This document shows positions 25,980 to 33,958 of a stretch of 64,000 nucleotides of DNA, piece after piece (the first letter of the stretch is position 1; each line of letters starts with the position of its first letter). Below the pieces are notes generated by a model that was not told where the DNA came from, made no database searches, and was given only the letters and a program-made list of their open reading frames with translations. The position numbers and the translations under genes were made by a program. This DNA comes from Alphaproteobacteria bacterium (GTDB taxonomy: Bacteria; Pseudomonadota; Alphaproteobacteria; Micropepsales; Micropepsaceae), in contig WGNJ01000019.1 of the NCBI GenBank assembly GCA_016124635.1, positions 1-64,000 on the forward strand, in the 5' to 3' direction.

Positions 25980-28448
25980 ATGAAGTTCTCACTTGTTCTG
26001 AAGAGAGCAGAGCAGCTGTTGTATCGCTGGGGCGAAGAGCCCATCGGCGTCGTTGTTCCGTTCATCGCCTTCCTCGCCGTGTGGCTGCCGCCGCAAATGC
26101 CGGACATGTTCGCCGGCATGGATGCGCCGATCTGGAAAATGCAGTTTTCGGCGCGACCGTTCCTGTTCGCACTCGCGTCCGTGCTGCTCGGTCTTAGCGC
26201 CTGGTTCTGGACGCGTGCCGCGCTCGCTGCGCATCACGATCAAGGTGAAACCGACTACGACCGGATTCACCGCAAGCGCCACGGCCGCCGCCGGCGCGAG
26301 CTCGAGTGCGTCGAGTGGTCGGAGGAATGGGGTCCGCGGATGGCCCTGCTGTTCTCCGGCGCGATCACAATGCTGCCGATCCTGTTCGCCATCCAGGCCG
26401 GGCAATTCCGAGACGGCCTGCTCGGCACAGAGATGGCGTGCTTCATTCTCGTCGGCCTGCTCTACATCTTCGTGCTCTACCGCACGGCGTTCAGATGGAT
26501 GCGCGCTTTCAACGCGCCGGCTTGGATGTCGAATTTTCGCCCGACGCGCATCATCGCCGACGCGCCGTTCGGATGGCCGTTCGCCTTGCTTTCGCTCGCC
26601 AGCAGCTTCGGCGCGCTGGTTTTCGTCGGGGTCGCGCCCGAGGTCGTCGCGGAACTCGACGCGCCCACCGCGGCGCTCGCTGCACTCGCCTTCGCCGTCG
26701 GCCCGCTCGTCATTGCGCTCGCGATCATGCGCGGCCTCGTGCAGCGCTTCATCTACATGGTGCGCTGGATGGTCGATCGCGGCGCGCCGCTGCGCTTGAT
26801 GCCGGGCGAGCGGGAACGCGTCATCCGTTTCAGCAACGTGCTCGGCGTCGTGTTGTTGTTCAGTTGGTTCTTCTCACCGCCGTGGGTGCAGGACGAGCAC
26901 GTCGTCGAGCTCACGTCGACCGAAGTGCGCGAGCCGCCGGGCGCCGATCCATGTGCGGAGAACAACGGGCCGCACATCTGCCGGCCCGATCTGAAGGCAG
27001 CGGTTCGGCGCTGGGTCCACGCGCATCGCGCGCTGACGGGCGACAGCTCCGCAAGTACGCCGATGATCATCGTCGCGGCGGAAGGCGGCGCGAGCCGCGC
27101 GGCGGTCTGGCTGCTCTCCGCAATGCGCATGCTCGACAACAAGACGCGCGGCGATTTCGGCAAGCACGTGTTCGCCATCAGCGGCGTCTCGGGCGGCAGT
27201 CTTGGCGCGGAGACCTATGCACGGCTGCTTCGGGCGCGAGGTCGCAAAGACGGCGCACTCGACTGGGAAGATGAGGACGTGCGGCGCGCGCTCGCTGGCT
27301 TTGCCACGACCGACCTCTTGTCCGCGACGATCGCGACCTACTTCCTCAACGACATGTTCGGCAATTTGGTCGGCCCGTTGTGGCATTGGGCCGGCGTGCC
27401 CGATCGCAACGCAGCGCTCGAAGGCACATTCCGCCGCATGTGGGACGAGAACCAAGGCTTTGCGGTCGCCGGCGATCCGGGCTTCCTGACCGTCCGCTAC
27501 GCGCCGCTACCAGGCAGCCGCATCCCGCTCGATCTCATGCCGCACTTCTTCCTCAACGGCACCGACGTCGGTACCGGCAAGCGCGTGATCACGTCGACCA
27601 TCCGCTGGACGCTCGAGGATTCTCTGTTTCCGGACAGCGCGGACTTTATCGGCCTCGTCTCGCACGACGTGAGCATGGCGACGGCGGTGACGAACTCGGC
27701 GCGCTTTCCGTTCATCTCGCCGGCAGGGCGGTTCACAGTCGAGGGCCCGACCCCTGCCGCCTATCAGATCATCGACGGCGGCTATTTTGAGAATTACGGT
27801 GCGCGCACGGCATGGGAGTTGGCGCGTGCGATCGAAGATCTGAACGACGACGATCCGACGCTCCGCGTCGTGCCGGTTGTCGTCGTCGTGAGCAACGATC
27901 TCGACGCCGATCAACCGCCGCGCGCCCAGGGCGGCACCTGCCGCACTATGCTCGAAGACATTTCGGACACCGGCAGCCAAGTCACGGTGAGTTGCGACGA
28001 CCCGAAACCGCGCGAGACTTGCGTGACGCCCGAGATGGCCGCGATGACGGAAGGGCTCAAGCCCCAAGACATGACGGTACTGCCGCAATCTATGGCGCCG
28101 ATCTTCGGACTTGCCGCGACGCGTAGCGCGCACGGCCGTGATGCGCTGAATATTCTGCGACGCGATTTTTGCCGCGCGCCAGCGAGCAGCAGCAGCAGCA
28201 ATGACCCGAGCGTGCGCTTCATCCACATTGCTCTGCCCAAGCCGGACCCGAGCAAAGGCGAGGCCGCACCGATGAACTGGGTGCTCAATCCGGCGGCGTG
28301 CGATTACATGCTGAACAAGGCGCCGTGGCTTCGCTTCAATCAGGACCAGGCGCAAAAGCTAGCCACGACCCTTAATCGAATTGAAGGCGTCGCGAAGCTT
28401 CGCCTAGGCGAACCAGAGCGCCCTGCCCTTATCGACTGCGGACACTAA
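25980..28448 (+). CDS. Membrane-anchored patatin-like phospholipase
   Basis: An 822-aa protein. About six transmembrane segments occupy the first ~310 residues. A patatin-like domain follows, with an oxyanion-side EGGASRAAVWLLSAM, the nucleophile elbow GVSGGSLG (Ser in GxSxG) and the catalytic Asp in IIDGGYFENYG. These give the Ser-Asp dyad of patatins, which cleave acyl esters of phospholipids. A short Ser run (ASSSSSND) lies near the C-terminus. The ATG at 25980 is followed by a plausible cytoplasmic N-terminus. Fusion of a large membrane region to patatin is less common than the soluble form and suggests action at the inner membrane. The substrate is unknown. rmuC is convergent 68 bp downstream. 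Confidence 0.88.
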   Translation: MKFSLVLKRAEQLLYRWGEEPIGVVVPFIAFLAVWLPPQMPDMFAGMDAPIWKMQFSARPFLFALASVLLGLSAWFWTRAALAAHHDQGETDYDRIHRKRHGRRRRELECVEWSEEWGPRMALLFSGAITMLPILFAIQAGQFRDGLLGTEMACFILVGLLYIFVLYRTAFRWMRAFNAPAWMSNFRPTRIIADAPFGWPFALLSLASSFGALVFVGVAPEVVAELDAPTAALAALAFAVGPLVIALAIMRGLVQRFIYMVRWMVDRGAPLRLMPGERERVIRFSNVLGVVLLFSWFFSPPWVQDEHVVELTSTEVREPPGADPCAENNGPHICRPDLKAAVRRWVHAHRALTGDSSASTPMIIVAAEGGASRAAVWLLSAMRMLDNKTRGDFGKHVFAISGVSGGSLGAETYARLLRARGRKDGALDWEDEDVRRALAGFATTDLLSATIATYFLNDMFGNLVGPLWHWAGVPDRNAALEGTFRRMWDENQGFAVAGDPGFLTVRYAPLPGSRIPLDLMPHFFLNGTDVGTGKRVITSTIRWTLEDSLFPDSADFIGLVSHDVSMATAVTNSARFPFISPAGRFTVEGPTPAAYQIIDGGYFENYGARTAWELARAIEDLNDDDPTLRVVPVVVVVSNDLDADQPPRAQGGTCRTMLEDISDTGSQVTVSCDDPKPRETCVTPEMAAMTEGLKPQDMTVLPQSMAPIFGLAATRSAHGRDALNILRRDFCRAPASSSSSNDPSVRFIHIALPKPDPSKGEAAPMNWVLNPAACDYMLNKAPWLRFNQDQAQKLATTLNRIEGVAKLRLGEPERPALIDCGH

Positions 28449-28516
28449 TCGCCGGCGAGGCAGCCACAACTTCAGCGCATGCCGCCTCGCGGGTTGGTTC
28501 GCAGTGATCGCCTCGT

Positions 28517-30022
28517 CTAGGGCCGGCGAACCGGGAATGGGACAGGCTGAGCGCCGGCATCCTCTTCCGCGACGTTGTTGGTCGAGGCGAGCTCAAGGTG
28601 CGGCTGAGTTCCGACCGGCAAGTCGGTGATCTCCACGTTCTTGAGCTTGCGCTCGACGGCGCGGGTACGCTTGCCGGCGTCCTCGACCGTGCGCTGCGCG
28701 GTTTCGAGCTGCTTGGCCACCTTGTCCCAAACCTCGGCGTATTTCGAGAACTCGGCCTTCGCCTCGCCAAGAACGCGCCACACCTCGCTCGAGCGCTTCT
28801 GAATCGCGAGCGTGCGGAAGCCCATCTGCAAGCTGTTGAGCAGCGCATGGAGCGTCGTCGGACCGGCGACGGTGACGCGCCACTTCGACTGAATGCGTTG
28901 CGCCAAACCCGGCGCGCGCATGGCCTCTGCGAACAGACCCTCGGTCGGCAGATACATCACCGCGAAGTCCGTTGTGTGCGGCGGGCGAATATATTTGCTG
29001 TGAATGCGCTTGGCTTCGCCGTCGATCACGGAGGCCAGCATTTCGCTGGCGATACGCGTCGCTTCGGCGTCGCCGGATTCCCACGCCGTCATCAAGCGCT
29101 CGTAGGATTCCTTCGGGAACTTGGCGTCGATCGGCAGCAGCACGTCCTTGCCGTCGACCTGGCCCGGCATCCGAATGGCGTACTCGACCATTTCGCTTGC
29201 GTTGGGCTCGACCTTGGCATTGGTCACGTACTGATCGCGGGCCAGCATCTGCTCGAGCATCGCGCCAAGCTGAATCTCCGCCCAGCCGCCGCGATCCTTC
29301 ACATTCGACATCACGCGCTTCAGATCGCCGACGCCGATCGCGAGGGACTGCATCTCGCCGAGGCCGCGATGCACCTGCTCCAGACGGTCGGAAACGATCG
29401 AGAAGGATTCGCCGAGGCGCTTTTCGAGCGTGCCCTGCAGCTTTTCCTCGACGGTCGCGCGCATCGCTTCGAGTTTGGTCTCATTCTCGTGGCGCAGCTT
29501 GTCGAGGCGCTCCATCAAGGTCGAGCGGATCGACTCCTGACTCTGCACATTGCTGTCGGTCAGAAGCTTGACGTCGCCTTTGAGACTTTCGGCGAAGGCG
29601 CCCATCGTCTGACGCATTTCATTGCGCAGGCGTTCGGCGAAATCGGTCTGCGTCCGCGTGAATTCCTCGAGCTTGGTGTCGACGGACGAACTCGAGGTCG
29701 TGATCAGCGCCTGGACGTTCCAGCCGAAGCGCGAGATACCTTCATTGACCTCGTCGCGCAGCATCTTGCCACGCGACTCCGACTCTCGACGCATGACTTG
29801 CGACTCGTCGCGAACGACTCGCTCGGAGCGCTCAGTCGCTTCTGCCAAGACGTTGAGACGCTTCGTGACCTCTTCGCTGCGGCCTCCGCCGCCGCTCGAA
29901 AGGTCGAGCATGATGACGACCAAGTGGACGACGCCTGCCACAAGCGCAACTACGCAGGCGACCACAAACAAGGTGGTGACGAAACCCATCGCTAAACTCC
30001 CGAATCGCTTTAAGTCTACCAA
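28517..30022 (-). CDS. rmuC: RmuC family DNA recombination protein
   Basis: A 501-aa protein with one N-terminal transmembrane helix (about residues 14-40) and a long coiled-coil region (about 50-220). The C-terminal RmuC nuclease-like domain contains GGWAEIQLGAMLEQML, LPIDAKFPKESYERL and DFAVMYLPTEGLFAEAM. In E. coli RmuC limits inversion at short inverted repeats. Length and order match the family. It ends a possible minus-strand run with the DUF1697 and methylmalonyl-CoA mutase genes. Confidence 0.94.
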   Translation of the reverse strand: MVDLKRFGSLAMGFVTTLFVVACVVALVAGVVHLVVIMLDLSSGGGGRSEEVTKRLNVLAEATERSERVVRDESQVMRRESESRGKMLRDEVNEGISRFGWNVQALITTSSSSVDTKLEEFTRTQTDFAERLRNEMRQTMGAFAESLKGDVKLLTDSNVQSQESIRSTLMERLDKLRHENETKLEAMRATVEEKLQGTLEKRLGESFSIVSDRLEQVHRGLGEMQSLAIGVGDLKRVMSNVKDRGGWAEIQLGAMLEQMLARDQYVTNAKVEPNASEMVEYAIRMPGQVDGKDVLLPIDAKFPKESYERLMTAWESGDAEATRIASEMLASVIDGEAKRIHSKYIRPPHTTDFAVMYLPTEGLFAEAMRAPGLAQRIQSKWRVTVAGPTTLHALLNSLQMGFRTLAIQKRSSEVWRVLGEAKAEFSKYAEVWDKVAKQLETAQRTVEDAGKRTRAVERKLKNVEITDLPVGTQPHLELASTNNVAEEDAGAQPVPFPVRRP

Positions 30023-30083
30023 AACGGTGCGATGCGGATTCGGGGGCTACAACCACTGATTCAGTGGAAAACTGTGTTTCACG

Positions 30084-30620
30084 TCACTGGGTTAGCGCCA
30101 AAAGCTTGAGCACCGTGTTCCAGTTGCGGGCGGTGCCGCGTGCACCCAAGTGCCTTTCGACGATGGCCGGCGTCACCTTGGAGGTGCCCTGCCCGTCCGG
30201 ATAATACATGTAAGCGTTCCTGCCGAAGACGCGAACGGTTTCGCGTCCCTTGATGGCAGCTTGCAGCGCTTTCTCGGCGCCTGCTTTCGCCGGCAACTTT
30301 AGCGCGACGACCACGAGGCGCGCCGGATCGTCTCTCGCCTCCTTCGGATAAGGGTTGGCGGCGACGATGCCCGCCCACTCCTTGGCGGAGCGCACCATGA
30401 AGTCGACCTGCATCTTGTGACGCTTCTCCGTCCCCGCTTCGAGGAGCTTCTCAAGTTCGTCGTTTGAGCGCTTGTCGCTGGAGAAGACGACGTTGCCGCT
30501 CTGGAGCAGCGTTTTGGCGTCGGCGAAGCCGAGCTTGGCCAAGGTCTCGCGCAAGTCGGCCATTGCGAGCGAGCGGCCGCCCACGTTCACCGCCCTCAAG
30601 AGCGCGATGTATTTCGCCAC
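30084..30620 (-). CDS. DUF1697 protein, coupled to methylmalonyl-CoA mutase gene
   Basis: A 178-aa DUF1697 family protein (start KYIALLRAVNVGG, then LRETLAKLGF and LLQSGNVVFSSD, typical of the family). The GTG start at 30620 directly follows the TAA stop of the mutase gene, with no gap (TAAGTG), so translation is probably coupled. DUF1697 proteins are cytoplasmic and uncharacterised. No catalytic motif is obvious. Linkage to the mutase may be fortuitous. Confidence 0.88.
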   Translation of the reverse strand: MAKYIALLRAVNVGGRSLAMADLRETLAKLGFADAKTLLQSGNVVFSSDKRSNDELEKLLEAGTEKRHKMQVDFMVRSAKEWAGIVAANPYPKEARDDPARLVVVALKLPAKAGAEKALQAAIKGRETVRVFGRNAYMYYPDGQGTSKVTPAIVERHLGARGTARNWNTVLKLLALTQ

Positions 30621-32771
30621 TTAGGCTGCCTGTTTGGAGCGGGCGCGGATCAGTTTCAGCACTTCGGCCGCGGCGGCCGGAATATTCGTGCCGGGACCGA
30701 AGATCGCGGCGGCGCCGGCGCGCTTCAATGCGTCGTAGTCCTGCGCCGGGATGACGCCGCCGACGATGATGAGGATCTCCTCGGCGCCGCGCGATTTGAG
30801 CTCGGCCGCGAGTTCCGGCACCAGCGTCTTGTGGCCCGCCGCTTGGCTCGAGACGCCGATCACGTGAACGTCGGCGTCGATCGCGTCCTTGGCGACTTCG
30901 GCCGGCGTCTGAAACAGCGGACCGATGTCGACGTCGAAGCCGAGATCTGCGAATGCTGTCGCGATGACTTTGGCGCCGCGATCGTGGCCGTCCTGCCCCA
31001 TCTTCGCGACGAGCATGCGTGGCCGGCGGCCTTCTTCGCGCGCGAAAGCGTCTATTTCCTTGCGAATGCGATTAAAGCCCTCATCGCCTTCGTAAGCGCC
31101 GCCGTAGATGCCGGTGATCGTTCGGACCTCGGCCTGATGGCGGCCGAAGACTTTTTCCATGGCGTCCGAAATTTCGCCGACGGTCGCGCGCGCGCGAGCG
31201 GCCTCTATGGCCAGCGCGAGGAGATTGGCATCGCTGCCGCGGGCGCCCGCCGTCAACGCATCGAGCGCCGCATCGACCTTCTTCTGATCGCGTGTGCCCT
31301 TGATGTTTTGGATGCGCGCGATTTGCTGCGCGCGAACCTTGTCGTTGTCGATATCGCGAACTTCGACGGGCTCTTGATCTTCGGCGCAGAACTTGTTGAC
31401 GCCGACGATGACTTCCTCGCCGCGATCGATCGCCGCTTGCTTACGGGCCGCGGCTTCTTCGATCTTGAGCTTGGGCCAACCTGCGGCAACGGCCTTGGTC
31501 ATTCCGCCCATGCCTTCGACTTCGTCGATCAGCGCTTGCGCGTGAGCCGCGAGCGCGTGGGTCAGCGCTTCGACATAGTAGGAACCACCGAGCGGATCGA
31601 CGACATGCGTGACTTTGGTTTCGTTCTGTAGGATCAGCTGCGTGTTGCGGGCGATGCGCGCCGAGAATTCCGTCGGCAGCGCGATCGCTTCGTCGAACGA
31701 ATTCGTGTGCAACGATTGCGTGCCGCCAAGGACCGCAGCCAAGGCTTCATAGGCCGTGCGAACGACGTTGTTGTGCGGATCTTGCTCCGTGAGGGACACG
31801 CCGGACGTTTGGCAATGCGTGCGCAGCATCATCGATTCCGGCTTCTTGGCGCCCAGACCTGCCATGATCTTCGACCACATCATGCGCGCCGCGCGCAGCT
31901 TGGCGATCTCCATGAAGAAGTTCATGCCGATGGCGAAGAAGAACGACAGGCGTGGCGCGAACTCATCGATATCGAGACCGCGCGATTTCGCCGCCCGCAC
32001 ATAAGCGATGCCATCGGCCAGCGTGAAGCCGAGCTCTTGAACGGCGGTCGCTCCCGCTTCGTGCATGTGATAGCCGGAGATCGAAATCGAATTGAACTTC
32101 GGCATGTGCGCGCCGGTGTAGGCGATGATGTCGGCGACGATGCGCATCGAAGGTTCGGGCGGATAAATGTATGTGTTCCGCACCATGAATTCTTTGAGGA
32201 TGTCGTTCTGAATCGTGCCGGAAAGCTGCGATGGCTTCACACCCTGCTCTTCCGCGGCAACAATATAGTTCGCCATAATCGGAATGACGGCGCCGTTCAT
32301 GGTCATCGACACCGACATCTTGTCGAGCGGAATGCCGGCAAAGAGAATTTTCATATCCTCAACGCTATCGATCGCGACGCCGGCTTTGCCAACATCGCCG
32401 ACGACGCGCGGATGATCGCTGTCGTAGCCGCGATGGGTCGCGAGATCGAAGGCGACCGACAAGCCCATCTGACCGCCCGCGAGATTGGCGCGATAGAAGG
32501 CGTTCGACTCCTCGGCTGTTGAGAACCCTGCGTATTGCCGAACCGTCCACGGGCGGCCCGCATACATCGTTGCGCGGACACCTCTGGTGAACGGCGCGAA
32601 ACCAGGCAGCGTGTTGATGCTCGCGAGGCGCTCAAGGTCGGCGGCGGTATAGAGCGCTTTGACGGGGATGCCTTCGGGCGTCGTCCAAGTCAGTGCGCCC
32701 GCATCTCTCTTTGTTTCCTTAGCCGCGAGGGCCTGCCATTCGGCCAAAGTCCGTTTGGACGGATCTGTCAT
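30621..32771 (-). CDS. scpA: Methylmalonyl-CoA mutase (single-subunit, AdoCbl-dependent)
   Basis: A 716-aa enzyme. The N-terminal TIM-barrel binds substrate ([41 protein letters not shown] with the conserved His, and [11 protein letters not shown]). The C-terminal B12-binding domain carries DGHDRG around residues 595-600, whose His coordinates cobalt. It isomerises (R)-methylmalonyl-CoA and succinyl-CoA. Both domains are on one chain, as in homodimeric or large-subunit forms. The ATG at 32771 ([15 protein letters not shown]) is chosen over an upstream start whose first 15 residues look non-coding. meaB, btu genes and a cobalamin riboswitch elsewhere in the window fit its cofactor need. Confidence 0.97.
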   Translation of the reverse strand: MTDPSKRTLAEWQALAAKETKRDAGALTWTTPEGIPVKALYTAADLERLASINTLPGFAPFTRGVRATMYAGRPWTVRQYAGFSTAEESNAFYRANLAGGQMGLSVAFDLATHRGYDSDHPRVVGDVGKAGVAIDSVEDMKILFAGIPLDKMSVSMTMNGAVIPIMANYIVAAEEQGVKPSQLSGTIQNDILKEFMVRNTYIYPPEPSMRIVADIIAYTGAHMPKFNSISISGYHMHEAGATAVQELGFTLADGIAYVRAAKSRGLDIDEFAPRLSFFFAIGMNFFMEIAKLRAARMMWSKIMAGLGAKKPESMMLRTHCQTSGVSLTEQDPHNNVVRTAYEALAAVLGGTQSLHTNSFDEAIALPTEFSARIARNTQLILQNETKVTHVVDPLGGSYYVEALTHALAAHAQALIDEVEGMGGMTKAVAAGWPKLKIEEAAARKQAAIDRGEEVIVGVNKFCAEDQEPVEVRDIDNDKVRAQQIARIQNIKGTRDQKKVDAALDALTAGARGSDANLLALAIEAARARATVGEISDAMEKVFGRHQAEVRTITGIYGGAYEGDEGFNRIRKEIDAFAREEGRRPRMLVAKMGQDGHDRGAKVIATAFADLGFDVDIGPLFQTPAEVAKDAIDADVHVIGVSSQAAGHKTLVPELAAELKSRGAEEILIIVGGVIPAQDYDALKRAGAAAIFGPGTNIPAAAAEVLKLIRARSKQAA

Positions 32772-33777
32772 TCGGTTCCAAGCCAAATTTTGCGTCTGCG
32801 AGCAACATCGCCCCAAAGCCTTTGGGGGTCAAACCAAAGGGGTATGAGAACAAATTGGGAAACCAAGTAAAGCCACCGCCAGCAGGTGTCCGACAGCAAT
32901 CCGTCGCGCGAGGAACAGCAGAACGACGGGCGAAGATACCGTGAACTCGGGCCGTTTTTGCGGGTCGCACGGATCGCTCCAACAATCGTCGAATAATGTT
33001 TCCCAAGACTTTGCGCGCGCATCGGACTGAGATTCTTCCAAATGCGGCTGAGTTGGCTTCAGTTCACAATCCAAGTCGCCGCTCGCCATGTTTTTATTGG
33101 TGCCGCCCGACAGTCTGCGGATCCGAGAAGGAAGGAGGGCATCAACACGCGGTCTAAACGCCGGCCTATTTGCCGGCACTATTTGTTACGCAGATGTGAC
33201 GGCCTGGTGCGACAATGAAACGATGCGACTTTAGCTACTCTTCCGTCAGGACAACTGCGTACGAGTGATGAGAGGTGCCAAATCGGTGGCATCAACTATT
33301 CCGTGTAACATCCGTAGACAGACGAAACCCTCAAAAACAATTGGAACCCGCCGGCGTCTTGTCTTTGCTGGAGGAAGCCGGCCGGCGATCGTGCTCGTCG
33401 GAATGCAACAGTCCGCCTAACAGTCTGATCCGGCGATCCTAGTGGCTGCGACATGCGGCTGGCCCAATATTTTGGGCGTGAACGAAGCGGAAAAGGACCC
33501 CGGTCTGCGTTTTGGTCAGTTTCCGTTCACCATACAGTCTGATGTCTCCCCAGCTTATCCACAGCGCCTGGACGCGTGCGAAAATTTGCTCCGCTTACGG
33601 AAGGTTGGCGCCGTCCATCAGTGTGCGGAATATTCAAAACGGGCTGCAAACAAAGGCTCCTATTTCGTCAGTGCGCTGAATGTCAGTTACCGGATGGTAT
33701 CGTGACGGTCGCTGTCATCGAGCTGCCGCAGCGAAGACAAAACCCTACTTGTCCACAAAGTCTTACCCAACTTGATC

Positions 33778-33794
33778 TTAACCGATTATTAACC
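33778..33794. promoter_or_regulatory. CtrA-type binding site
   Basis: The sequence TTAACCGATTATTAACC contains TTAA-N7-TTAA followed by CC, a perfect match to the consensus TTAA-N7-TTAAC of the cell-cycle regulator CtrA. It lies about 165 bp upstream of the helicase gene, between two DnaA-box-like sequences. The motif is read directly; binding is inferred. Confidence 0.6.
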
Positions 33795-33838
33795 ACTAAT
33801 TCTTGGGCGTGAACGAAGGCAGAAGACGAGCGAGTCAC

Positions 33839-33877
33839 TGATTCGGACATGTTCTGTTCGTACTTCGGTCCGAATCA
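33839..33877. repeat. 10-bp perfect inverted repeat upstream of the helicase gene
   Basis: TGATTCGGAC at 33839-33848 is the exact complement of GTCCGAATCA at 33868-33877, with a 19-nt spacer. It could be an operator or a weak hairpin. There is no T-tract, so it is not a standard terminator. Confidence 0.55.
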
Positions 33878-33958
33878 CGCACAGCTTCTCCACAGCGGCT
33901 GTCAAGAGATTTTCATTCTGCTTGCCAAGGGCAGGCGCCGCGAGGATTGTGCCGGCCC

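Larger units (their letters stand above)
33546..33894 (+). other. Candidate replication origin-like region (DnaA boxes plus CtrA site)
   Basis: Three DnaA-box-like 9-mers lie in the same orientation: TTATCCACA (33555-33563, perfect), TTGTCCACA (33749-33757) and TTCTCCACA (33886-33894). A TCCCCA motif at 33546-33551, like the Caulobacter W-box, precedes the first. A perfect TTAA-N7-TTAA CtrA site lies at 33778-33792 in an AT-rich stretch. DnaA boxes together with CtrA sites characterise the Caulobacter origin. The nearest large genes point away from the region (mutase leftward, helicase and the rpoH run rightward). The usual landmarks hemE and the RP001 homolog are absent, so a DnaA/CtrA-regulated promoter remains possible. 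Confidence 0.45.
32772..33958. other. 1.19 kb intergenic region without a convincing gene
   Basis: No open frame here has convincing composition; a minus-strand frame at 32829-33179 is Pro/Ser/Leu-rich and unlike any family I know. From about 33180 rightward the DNA is AT-richer than its surroundings. It holds DnaA-box-like 9-mers, a CtrA-type site, a 16-bp direct repeat (33472-33487 and 33803-33818) and a 10-bp repeat ACAGTCTGAT (33420-33429 and 33534-33543). It separates the divergent mutase and helicase genes and must carry both promoters. Confidence 0.7.

Noticed and set aside
32829..33179. Minus-strand frame of 116 codons upstream of the mutase gene
   Set aside because: Weak composition, no ribosome site and no recognisable family; reported only as part of the non-coding region.
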